Shown here: piece after piece, positions 1-5,786 of the stretch
Numbering within the stretch: the stretch's first letter is position 1
Layout of the letters: the number at the start of each line of letters is the position of its first letter
NCBI GenBank assembly: GCA_036847245.1
Contig: DAIUAL010000153.1
Span: 1-8,078 of the forward strand
DNA: 8,078 nucleotides
Direction: 5' to 3'
Source: UBA4661 sp002405405
Lineage (GTDB): Bacteria; Bacteroidota; Ignavibacteria; Kapaibacteriales; UBA4661
Notes under the pieces: model-generated
Told to the model about the DNA's origin: nothing
Databases searched by the model: none
The model's input: the letters and a program-made list of their open reading frames with translations, nothing else
Position numbers and translations under genes: made by a program

Positions 1-347
1 TGCGCTGTATAGCGTTCTATCTCGCGTGCCATTGTTCCTGTTGCCCACTGTTCCATATCTGCACTGAATGTCAAAACGAGATTTCCTGTCCACGAACCCC
101 AAACCTTGTCTTTGATGATCTTCAGCGAATCCTCAGGACTCAACTCACCCGCCTTCGCCGAATCCAAGGTCATCGGGTGATACTCTAAACATTCGGAGGA
201 TGCCAACAACATCAGGTCGTCACGCGAACTCATTCCATGGGCTGACAAGGAAGAATATGTTCCCATAGCCACCATGAACATCACGATCAAACCAAAGCAA
301 ACCGGTAACGACATCGAATGCACACGAAAAAATTGATGCTGATTCAT
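1..347 (-). CDS. Hypothetical exported protein, C-terminus outside window
   Basis: An open frame runs from an ATG at 347 to the window edge with no stop, giving 115 visible residues; the C-terminus is missing. After a short N-terminal stretch with two Phe and an Arg (MNQHQFFRVHS), residues about 13-36 form one hydrophobic segment ending in small residues (TYSSLSA), which looks like a Sec signal peptide with signal peptidase I cleavage near residue 36. There is no lipobox cysteine. The following region is acidic and polar (EDSLKIIKDKVWGSWTGNL) and then has alternating hydrophobics that may be beta strand. The family is not recognised. It lies 159 bp downstream of the lipoprotein gene ending at 507, same strand, so co-transcription is possible; an inverted repeat sits between them. 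No good Shine-Dalgarno is visible (AGGA about 9 nt upstream at best), so the start is moderately sure. Confidence 0.6.
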   Translation of the reverse strand, partial: MNQHQFFRVHSMSLPVCFGLIVMFMVAMGTYSSLSAHGMSSRDDLMLLASSECLEYHPMTLDSAKAGELSPEDSLKIIKDKVWGSWTGNLVLTFSADMEQWATGTMAREIERYTA

Positions 348-418
348 GGAATACAATCCTAAAGAAAGTAGAAAAAGAAAAAACAAGACGAACACCGTAT
401 GCAACCGAGAAGAATATT

Positions 419-461
419 GTAGTTCATGGATGACTGCACCACAGCACCCTGCATGAACTAC
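419..461. repeat. 10-bp inverted repeat between two minus-strand genes
   Basis: GTAGTTCATG at 419-428 is perfectly complementary to CATGAACTAC at 452-461, with a 23-nt loop. It lies between the lipoprotein gene ending at 507 and the exported-protein gene starting at 347. No T-run follows on either strand, so it is not a canonical Rho-independent terminator. It could be a processing or attenuation hairpin in a minus-strand transcript, or a protein-binding site. Confidence 0.5.
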
Positions 462-506
462 CACGATGACAAGAAACAATCACAAACCAACTCATACCTG
501 CCCTGC

Positions 507-977
507 TTACAAGACAAGCAGTCGAAAGACACCGCCAACATTCTCCGGAAGGGAAGCAAGGGGCTGACCATTCTCTTGAAGAATCGAAAGCACAACGACA
601 TTACCATTCACAGCATACCCCCAGCGAACCGCTTGATGAATTTCCGGTAAACGTCCCCAATCTCCGGCACGGAATCGGTAGATGATCACACCTCCACCAA
701 GAGGATTCTGAAATGCCCTATTGATCTCAGGAATAGTTTTAGTAGCAATGAATTCACCCGTTTGTGCATTGCGCACAAAATCAGTAGCAAGGACATTGAA
801 ATCAATGTTTTTGACATTGGTCTTATCAACCGCAAGAGTCGTCGTTTCTGAAGTACAAGCTGTGAGCAATGTCGAAAGAACAAGGCAACCCAACAGCATA
901 ACGACCACAATCGCCATTGTGCTGAAAGTGCTTCGATTGTTAGCCCCATTGGTAACGAGCGTGCGAATAGAAATCAT
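507..977 (-). CDS. Small lipoprotein, paralogue of the upstream lipoprotein
   Basis: A 156-residue protein of unknown function. An AAGGAG Shine-Dalgarno at 984-989 lies 6 nt before the ATG, which fixes the start. Residues about 22-40 are hydrophobic and end in the lipobox LLTAC, placing the lipidated cysteine at residue 41, so the mature protein of about 116 residues should be anchored in the cell envelope. The mature part starts with a Ser/Thr-rich tether (CTSETTT). The C-terminal third aligns by eye with the protein encoded at 1068-1550: shared W..(L/V)P, then A..RW, an aliphatic run, then PLA and a hydrophobic end. Both have their lipobox Cys at residue 41-42. The two genes are 90 bp apart on the same strand, suggesting tandem duplication and probably one operon. 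No known family is recognised; adhesin, envelope-stress or conflict roles are all open. Confidence 0.8.
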   Translation of the reverse strand: MISIRTLVTNGANNRSTFSTMAIVVVMLLGCLVLSTLLTACTSETTTLAVDKTNVKNIDFNVLATDFVRNAQTGEFIATKTIPEINRAFQNPLGGGVIIYRFRAGDWGRLPEIHQAVRWGYAVNGNVVVLSILQENGQPLASLPENVGGVFRLLVL

Positions 978-1020
978 GGATTACTCCTTAGAAAGTGAGC
1001 AAAGAAAAACAAAAAAAGAC

Positions 1021-1049
1021 GGTACAATACGCATGGAGCATTGGTACAA
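1021..1049. repeat. Pair of GGTACAA direct repeats upstream of the lipoprotein gene
   Basis: GGTACAA occurs at 1021-1027 and 1043-1049, 22 bp apart start to start, which is close to two helical turns. They sit 44-72 bp upstream of the start codon at 977, between the two lipoprotein genes. A tandem operator is possible; coincidence is also likely at this length. Confidence 0.3.
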
Positions 1050-1067
1050 CATGCAGTGAACAACACG

Positions 1068-1550
1068 TCAAAAAGTTACAAAGCGGATGGTGGTGCTTCC
1101 TGTCGGTATGGCGAGCGGATTGCTATTAAGTGATACCATAGTCAGTATCGCCTCCGAACGATTCCATTGCCAACGGATTTCTGTGGCTTGTTGCACATTC
1201 AGATACGGCACGGTGTACCACTGAGACCCCAAAAGAACAAATGCTTGGACATTGAAGGTAACGATCGTGTTATTCGGTATGCGATTGAAGAGATCTCCAA
1301 TTGCTACAACCGCCCGCACCGATGTTGGTGTTACGCGCTCCCAGTCAGATGGCTGAATGCTCATGGTCAGTGTTGGAGCATAATCATTTGTTTTTGCCTG
1401 TACAATGGTCGTATTGTTCTCTGAACACGATGTCAATACGAAAAGCAGAGAACTTACCATCAGCGGCACAGCGAAAATGACCAGACTACGCTCAATACCT
1501 TGACGAAGCGCCCCACAGCACAAGAAACGCAAACTCGAGATGAACAACAT
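1068..1550 (-). CDS. Small lipoprotein, paralogue of the downstream lipoprotein
   Basis: A 160-residue protein of unknown function when started at the ATG at 1550. The frame is open upstream to a GTG at 1628, but two things favour 1550: a GGAG Shine-Dalgarno 5 nt before that ATG, and the resulting lipobox cysteine at residue 42 (VLTSC), matching residue 41 in the neighbouring lipoprotein. The hydrophobic segment is about 22-40. The mature part begins with an Asn/Thr-rich tether (CSENNTT) followed by a probable beta-rich domain; the C-terminal region has W(Y)..P, then EIRW, an aliphatic stretch, then PLA and an aromatic end, aligning by eye with the 507-977 product. It is the promoter-side member of a minus-strand cluster. 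Function cannot be named. The codon usage looks like that of the neighbours. Confidence 0.8.
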   Translation of the reverse strand: MLFISSLRFLCCGALRQGIERSLVIFAVPLMVSSLLFVLTSCSENNTTIVQAKTNDYAPTLTMSIQPSDWERVTPTSVRAVVAIGDLFNRIPNNTIVTFNVQAFVLLGSQWYTVPYLNVQQATEIRWQWNRSEAILTMVSLNSNPLAIPTGSTTIRFVTF

Positions 1551-1689
1551 AAAAACTCCAATAGGTAAAAGAAAGAAGGAGAAAGAACGGGACGCAAACA
1601 CAACAGCAGACTTCATCAACAAAAGCACAAGACATACCTACGGTACCGGTGTTATTGAAAGGCAAATTATCATCAGCATGTCCAGGCAT
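1492..1689 (-). CDS. Possible 65-aa membrane peptide overlapping the lipoprotein start
   Basis: An ATG at 1689 is preceded by GAAGG with an 8-nt spacer, a good translation signal. The frame runs 65 codons and overlaps the lipoprotein gene (start 1550) by 59 nt in another frame. The first third is polar (MPGHADDNLPFNNTG), the rest is strongly hydrophobic with a cysteine cluster (VCCCVCV) and one or two possible membrane spans. It could be a real small membrane protein coupled to the lipoprotein, a leader ORF, or a by-product of the T-rich signal-peptide region read in another frame. No homology is recognised. Confidence 0.25.
   Translation of the reverse strand: MPGHADDNLPFNNTGTVGMSCAFVDEVCCCVCVPFFLLLSFTYWSFYVVHLEFAFLVLWGASSRY
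1556..1559 (-). promoter_or_regulatory. Ribosome binding site that sets the lipoprotein start at 1550
   Basis: GGAG on the minus strand with a 5-nt T-rich spacer before the ATG at 1550. The longer candidate starts at 1616 and 1628 have no comparable sequence, which is why the shorter protein is preferred. Confidence 0.55.
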
Positions 1690-1777
1690 TTTGGTCACCT
1701 TCTCTAAAAGAGCGGTGTACGCTCCCTGTGAACAAGAGCGATGACAGGGTCACATGATGATGGTCAATGTCAGGAAA

Positions 1778-1882
1778 TCATGAGTTATCATAAGCATGAC
1801 CTCCATCATGAATAAGAGCATGTACTGGAACATGAACACATGCATAACCTCCATCATGAGCAGGAGAACACATAAGGCACAT
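1778..1882 (-). CDS. Possible 34-aa His-periodic peptide encoded by the CATG array
   Basis: The ATG at 1882 opens a 34-codon frame ending in TGA at 1778-1780; a second in-frame ATG is at 1873. GGGGAG lies just upstream, too close (2 nt) to the first ATG but 11 nt from the second. The peptide has histidine at four-residue spacing (HDGG, VH, VH, HDGG, H) because the DNA repeats every 12 bp. Cysteines lie near the N-terminus and centre. A metal-binding or leader peptide is imaginable, but the frame may simply be an effect of the repeat. Confidence 0.2.
   Translation of the reverse strand: MCLMCSPAHDGGYACVHVPVHALIHDGGHAYDNS
1795..1866. repeat. Degenerate 12-bp tandem repeat phased on CATG (six units)
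   Basis: Units begin at 1795, 1807, 1819, 1831, 1843 and 1855, each starting CATG (CATA in the fifth). A higher-order 48-bp period is visible: ACCTCCATCATGA occurs at 1799-1811 and again at 1847-1859. Additional CATG copies out of phase lie at 1753, 1779 and 1839. It lies upstream of the minus-strand lipoprotein cluster and next to a strong hairpin. A multimeric operator or a decayed minisatellite would both fit. Confidence 0.65.
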
Positions 1883-1887
1883 AACTC

Positions 1888-1921
1888 CCCTACTCTTCCT
1901 TATAAACAAGGAAGAATAGGG
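1888..1921 (-). promoter_or_regulatory. 14-pair hairpin upstream of the lipoprotein cluster
   Basis: Positions 1888-1901 pair with 1908-1921 around a 6-nt loop. In DNA there is one C/A mismatch (1893/1916); in a minus-strand RNA that position becomes a G·U wobble, so the stem is continuous only in minus-strand RNA. No U-run follows on the minus strand, so it is not a typical terminator for the gene ending at 2039. The 3' arm contains the GGGG of the candidate Shine-Dalgarno for the ORF at 1882, so a translation-sequestering or RNA-stabilising role is possible. Confidence 0.55.
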
Positions 1922-1988
1922 TGTATGAAAACAATGACAGAAACGATACTAGGCGGTTAGGACAAGGTGCAATCGTGAAATTCAGGGA

Positions 1989-2017
1989 ATGAGAATTTCG
2001 CTCATGAGAATTTCGCT
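1989..2017. repeat. 14-bp perfect tandem duplication downstream of the SLOG gene
   Basis: ATGAGAATTTCGCT occurs at 1989-2002 and again at 2004-2017, one base apart. It lies 22 bp beyond the stop of the large minus-strand gene ending at 2039. It may be a recent slippage product; no hairpin or U-run of a terminator is visible here. Confidence 0.7.
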
Positions 2018-2038
2018 GTTGATGATGTCAATATGGGT

Positions 2039-4171
2039 TTAGACCAAAATAATATGCGGATGCTTACCCACCGAGGTACTGTAATCAATAGCTTGTTTTG
2101 TACCCGGAGAAGAACCATCCCAAAATGCAATAACATAGTCTGCTGCATGAACCATGTCTTTATTGCGTTCAAGCCCGGCACCTTGATGTTTCCAATGTGC
2201 TTTGTGAATGTCTTTTTCAATACCTCGACGATCAGCATATTGTTCCGCCAAGGTATCAGCACCACCGGCTCCACCGGAAATAATAGCTATCGGACGGATG
2301 GCTTGTTCTTCAAAATGGTTATCTAATTGCTCTACAAGATAGTCGTAGTCAGTAAAGGATCGCGAACCAATCACACAAACGCGAAGCTCTCTTGGTTTCT
2401 GCTGATTTCGACTATCCGACTTTAGTTGTGATTTCAAACGCATACCTTCGACCGGCGCAATATTCGATCCGGTACCCAAAACTTGACTCACATACTGCGA
2501 TACTCGAGGGCTAAGAGAATTTAGGCGTTGACGCAGAGCTGTTTTTTGCAGAACAGTAGATGCAACATAGAGCACAACCTCAGGATTTTTTTCTGCTAAG
2601 GAGGCAACTAATTTCTCTTGTAGTACCGGAACAGCATACCGCAATGCACGAACATCATGACCATGGTTATTGACAGCAATGCCAACGATAACCGGATCTG
2701 CTTTAAGCATTGCATCGGCAAAGCGAAGCGCATAACCATTCTGCTTCACTGCTTCTGTAACGATAGCGCGGTCACTCCGAAAATGTGCAGGTGCATAACC
2801 CAGATGTGTGCCGTCTTCTTGAACAAGTTTCATGAACCCAACGGGATCTTCTGATTTTTTCTCAGCGGCTCTTAGTTTGCTAACACGACCTGTCAGTTCA
2901 GTCGATGATAAAATTATATCCTTGTTCAAAGGGATAGCAAAGCTTTTCGTATAAGGAACAAGATGATAATTTTCATCAAACTTGGTGCAGGATTGGGGAA
3001 TAGGAACAACGATGCGATTTCCGGCATGTTCGAGCGAGCCATTGCGTATCTCTTCACGTAATTCCATCAAAAGCATGCCAAAAGTGTTATATCCATAAAA
3101 ACAACGCTCACCGAGACGGTGCATCGGTACATGTGTTCGCTGACACTCTTGGATCTGTTCCGCTGACAACCATTCTTCCGGTACAATGCTCCAGAACAAG
3201 TCATGCATCGCCATTGTACGATGTCTGTTCGATTGTTTTACCGTCACATGCGCAACATAATAGATCGGCATATGTCCCGTTGAGGTCAAATCTTTACCGA
3301 ACGTAAGACTACACATGGACATTTTCAATCGCCAAGCCCACTGCGCGATACTTTTTTGCACCATCAAACGCTCCATTGTATCGGCAATGCTGAAAACATG
3401 GATATACTCCACAACCTTACGATACAGTTCGTGAATCGAGTACTCATGCGGTGTAAAACTCCGATAATGGGTTACGGGCGACTCAACCAACACACGGAAT
3501 CGAACATCATTCATGAAGGAAAGAAATCCATGCTTTTTAGTCTCAATACTTTCCTTTTTATCAGCAAAGACATCATGACTCACCATGAGAAATCGACTTT
3601 CTTCGGGCAATGCTATATTCAATTTGCCAAGTTCAGACAAAACATCTTGCGTAACACTGTACCCGCTTGGTGCTTTACGATCAATACCTTTGACTTCCTG
3701 TATCCATCGTAACCTCACATCTTGTGTGATCACGAGTGCACGCTGCGCTTGAGCCAAAGCTGACACTGAGTGTTCGTAGGTAACAAAGACGACCGATACT
3801 GGTGCTTTCGAGGTGTCTAATCGTGTAACACTCTCAACTTTTATGGCTTTCGATCCGGTAGTATCGTTCGCACTGCGCTTTAATGAGCGAGCAAACACCG
3901 CCGAACTATCCTCGTCCATGGAAGTACTGCGCATACGCCAAGAAATGTCAACGGTATGCTTTTCAAGAAAACTCAGGAGTGTAGCAAGAGCCGTAGCATT
4001 GCTGTGCAAAAGTGTATCGTCACTACCGGACTCTTTCCGTTTGATACTTCCCAAGGGCAAAAGAGCTTTGGGATCAATATCAAGCAAAACAACACGATTC
4101 GGCGTATCATATATCTCAAGAAATTCAATAAAGGTCATGTGTTGAGCGATAGTTGCTGTTGGATTTTTCAT
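2039..4171 (-). CDS. Large DUF4116-SLOG (YspA/YpsA-like) fusion protein
   Basis: A 710-residue protein when started at the ATG at 4171, which has GAAGG 8 nt upstream; the frame is open to 4264, but the extra 31 residues are Lys- and Phe-rich and lack a ribosome site. Residues about 1-440 match no family I recognise. Residues about 441-544 contain roughly 25-residue helical units of the DUF4116 type (DRAIVTEAVKQNGYALRFA and neighbours). Residues 596-710 form a SLOG-superfamily Rossmannoid domain close to the YspA/DUF2493 group: GSRSF at 602-606, GGAGGAD at 633-639, GLERN at 666-670, ADYVIAFWDGSSPGT at 677-691. SLOG folds bind nucleotides or nucleotide-like ligands, and some cleave them (LOG-type nucleoside monophosphate hydrolysis). 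The protein appears cytoplasmic. It is divergent from a WYL regulator 235 bp away, suggesting control by it. A conflict or signalling role is inferred; catalysis is unproven. Confidence 0.85.
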   Translation of the reverse strand: MKNPTATIAQHMTFIEFLEIYDTPNRVVLLDIDPKALLPLGSIKRKESGSDDTLLHSNATALATLLSFLEKHTVDISWRMRSTSMDEDSSAVFARSLKRSANDTTGSKAIKVESVTRLDTSKAPVSVVFVTYEHSVSALAQAQRALVITQDVRLRWIQEVKGIDRKAPSGYSVTQDVLSELGKLNIALPEESRFLMVSHDVFADKKESIETKKHGFLSFMNDVRFRVLVESPVTHYRSFTPHEYSIHELYRKVVEYIHVFSIADTMERLMVQKSIAQWAWRLKMSMCSLTFGKDLTSTGHMPIYYVAHVTVKQSNRHRTMAMHDLFWSIVPEEWLSAEQIQECQRTHVPMHRLGERCFYGYNTFGMLLMELREEIRNGSLEHAGNRIVVPIPQSCTKFDENYHLVPYTKSFAIPLNKDIILSSTELTGRVSKLRAAEKKSEDPVGFMKLVQEDGTHLGYAPAHFRSDRAIVTEAVKQNGYALRFADAMLKADPVIVGIAVNNHGHDVRALRYAVPVLQEKLVASLAEKNPEVVLYVASTVLQKTALRQRLNSLSPRVSQYVSQVLGTGSNIAPVEGMRLKSQLKSDSRNQQKPRELRVCVIGSRSFTDYDYLVEQLDNHFEEQAIRPIAIISGGAGGADTLAEQYADRRGIEKDIHKAHWKHQGAGLERNKDMVHAADYVIAFWDGSSPGTKQAIDYSTSVGKHPHIILV

Positions 4172-4179
4172 ATCAAAAA

Positions 4180-4184
4180 CCTTC
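4180..4184 (-). promoter_or_regulatory. Ribosome binding site that sets the SLOG-fusion start at 4171
   Basis: GAAGG on the minus strand, 8 nt before the ATG at 4171. The in-frame upstream ATGs at 4264 and 4261 have no purine-rich site at suitable distance and would place their codons in the divergent control region. Confidence 0.6.
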
Positions 4185-4370
4185 AAGAGAAGTGTTAGAA
4201 AAGAATAAAAAGACAAAGAAATAGTACCGAAACGGCATCTTTTCTTCTTCTTGCATTGCATCACCTTCGATACAACGCAACAAGAAATATTATGCCATCA
4301 AAACATGTATATTGTAGCCGTTCTCACTGCCCTTATGTGCAAGGACGCAGAGAAAATGCAATCAAATTTT

Positions 4371-4400
4371 TTCAACAAAAACAATCAATGCATCTATACT
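4371..4400 (+). promoter_or_regulatory. Candidate sigma70-like promoter for a leaderless WYL-regulator mRNA
   Basis: TATACT at 4395-4400 is five of six to the -10 consensus; TTCAAC at 4371-4376 is a weak -35 with an 18-bp spacer. The -10 box ends only 6 nt before the ATG at 4407, so transcription would begin at or next to the start codon. No Shine-Dalgarno precedes that ATG, unlike other genes here, consistent with leaderless translation. Confidence 0.4.
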
Positions 4401-4406
4401 ATTGCT

Positions 4407-5498
4407 ATGAATACCTTACATCGTACAATCACCATTTTGCGGTATCTCAACGGTCAACCGCCACGAACAGCAAAAGACATTTACCACTATCTTGTCAAAC
4501 AAGAAGGAGGAAACAACATTGGTCTCCGTACACTTCAAACAACACTCAAAGAACTCGAACAGTATGACCTTATTCAACGACAAGGTCCGTCCAATCACCC
4601 GCTCTTTACCATCAATACAACACAAGACATCTATCCTGAAATTCTCAATGGCTTCGATAAACTCTCCCTGTATATCGCCAAATCTTTGACCTCATCAACC
4701 CTCCCTGCACACAATCAAGAACAAAAGACAACTGCCAACGGAAAAAAAAAGAAAAAACAACCCCCGACACCCACAACGGTACGCGATGAATTGGATGTAA
4801 TTCTACCGGGTCATGCCATTGCAATGGAGAATGTCTTCGGGCATGTCAATATCAAAAAATATAATCCCGACATCCTACATTCGGTTCTCAAATTCATTGG
4901 CTCACAACGCTGGGCACGTGTTCGTTCAATACGGAGCGAGCATACGCTCAAACTCTACTTCATGTTTGAGTTCCGCGGTGAATACTATGTGGCAACATGG
5001 AACCCATTAAAAAATCATGCATTTTCTGAAAATGATCCGGCTCCCTACTACAAAAACTATGGTGGTAAACCTCTCTGTATTGCTCTTCGCAATATCGTGA
5101 GCATCATCGAATTGGAACGTTCATCAAAATTTGGTCATCTTCTTCCACACCAATTCGTACCTACCTACAGTCCGACACTGCCCGAATTTGAAAGTAAATT
5201 TCATCAAACACATTTTGGCGTATGGCGTGTTCAATCTCAATCATCAGGAAGAGTGCCGATCACTTTGCACATCAACAACGATATGGCAGACTATTTCGAA
5301 AGACGCTTTTGGCATCCGTCACAGCAAATGACCCGCAATGATGATGGAACCCTGATTCTTAAACTTCATGCACCACTTGCACTGGATCTCATTACGTGGG
5401 TTTGGGAATGGCATCCGTATGTCACCATTCTTGAACCGACTGAACTTCAAGAGCACATTCGTCAACGTGCCCAACAAGTCCAGGAAATGTATCCCTAA
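4407..5498 (+). CDS. wHTH-WYL-WCX transcriptional regulator
   Basis: A 363-residue regulator from the ATG at 4407. The frame is open back to 4251, but the winged-helix domain begins immediately at this Met (TLHRTITILRYLNG), so the 52 upstream residues are probably untranslated. Residues 1-70 form the winged helix (recognition region near GLRTLQTTLKELEQYDLI). A basic linker with five lysines at 113-117 follows. Residues about 150-238 are WYL-like, though the signature is replaced by EYYVATW and the usual Arg-rich strand reads KPLCIALRNI. Residues about 282-363 are a typical WCX domain (FWHPSQ at 301-306, ILEPTEL at 341-347). WYL proteins such as BrxR, CapW and PafC sense nucleic-acid or nucleotide ligands and often repress defence or damage-response loci. 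The divergent SLOG-fusion gene is the likely target, together with autoregulation. Confidence 0.85.
   Translation: MNTLHRTITILRYLNGQPPRTAKDIYHYLVKQEGGNNIGLRTLQTTLKELEQYDLIQRQGPSNHPLFTINTTQDIYPEILNGFDKLSLYIAKSLTSSTLPAHNQEQKTTANGKKKKKQPPTPTTVRDELDVILPGHAIAMENVFGHVNIKKYNPDILHSVLKFIGSQRWARVRSIRSEHTLKLYFMFEFRGEYYVATWNPLKNHAFSENDPAPYYKNYGGKPLCIALRNIVSIIELERSSKFGHLLPHQFVPTYSPTLPEFESKFHQTHFGVWRVQSQSSGRVPITLHINNDMADYFERRFWHPSQQMTRNDDGTLILKLHAPLALDLITWVWEWHPYVTILEPTELQEHIRQRAQQVQEMYP
4742..4757 (+). other. A9-G-A6 slippery tract at the regulator's domain boundary
   Basis: Nine A, one G and six A encode the Lys run in the linker between the winged helix and the WYL domain. The in-frame heptamer A AAA AAG (4745-4751) matches the classical -1 frameshift site of dnaX. 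A -1 shift would meet TGA at 4787-4789 and give a product of about 127 residues that is essentially only the DNA-binding domain; the +1 frame also stops soon. Transcriptional slippage on A9 is another option. Lys-rich linkers also arise with no such function. Confidence 0.35.
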
Positions 5499-5512
5499 AT
5501 CTTTCATTACCC

Positions 5513-5555
5513 GCTCAGTGAAGAAATCTTTCCTGAGCAACTGCACCACTTTTTT
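5513..5555 (+). terminator. Weak candidate terminator after the WYL regulator
   Basis: GCTCAG at 5513-5518 pairs with CTGAGC at 5533-5538, extended after one bulged T by GAA/TTC, with a 7-nt loop. A run of six T is at 5550-5555, about 12 nt beyond the stem, farther than in a canonical Rho-independent terminator. It lies 15 bp after the stop at 5498. Confidence 0.4.
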
Positions 5556-5723
5556 CTGCTTCCAAGCACATTTCTGCAAACTTCAGACAAGCAATAAAAA
5601 AGTACACCTCAAACGAAAGCGATTCAGTTGTCAAAGAACAAAGGGTAACACCGGTGGTGGAATTACGCGCCCCCTTTCACCCTTTCAGAAAGAGAACGAT
5701 TGTATTAAAAGTGAATGTCAAAT

Positions 5724-5758
5724 TACGGGCTTCATGCGAAGAATACCTTCGCCTCAAA
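5724..5758 (+). repeat. 35-bp dispersed repeat, copy 1
   Basis: Begins TACGGG and ends TCAAA, with ATGCGAAGAATA in the centre; it matches copy 3 at 29 of 35 positions without gaps. This copy contains a perfect hairpin, GCGAAG at 5736-5741 with CTTCGC at 5747-5752. It lies downstream of the peptidase gene and downstream of the convergent regulator gene. Confidence 0.65.
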
Positions 5759-5786
5759 AAAAGATGAAAAATATGTTGTAGCTGTC

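Noticed and set aside
4172..4264. N-terminal extension of the SLOG protein to the ATG at 4264
   Set aside because: The extra 31 residues are Lys/Phe-rich, no ribosome site precedes 4264, and a GAAGG site at the right distance supports 4171.
4251..4406. 52-residue N-terminal extension of the WYL regulator
   Set aside because: The winged-helix domain starts directly at the Met at 4407, and the extension has no domain-like sequence and spans the probable promoter.
5736..5760. Terminator at repeat copy 1
   Set aside because: The hairpin is followed by an A-run on the plus strand and preceded, not followed, by T on the minus strand.
5499..5781. Plus-strand open frame running past the regulator stop
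   Set aside because: Low-complexity Lys/Phe/Ser-rich translation that overlaps repeat copy 1 and starts inside the regulator gene in another frame.
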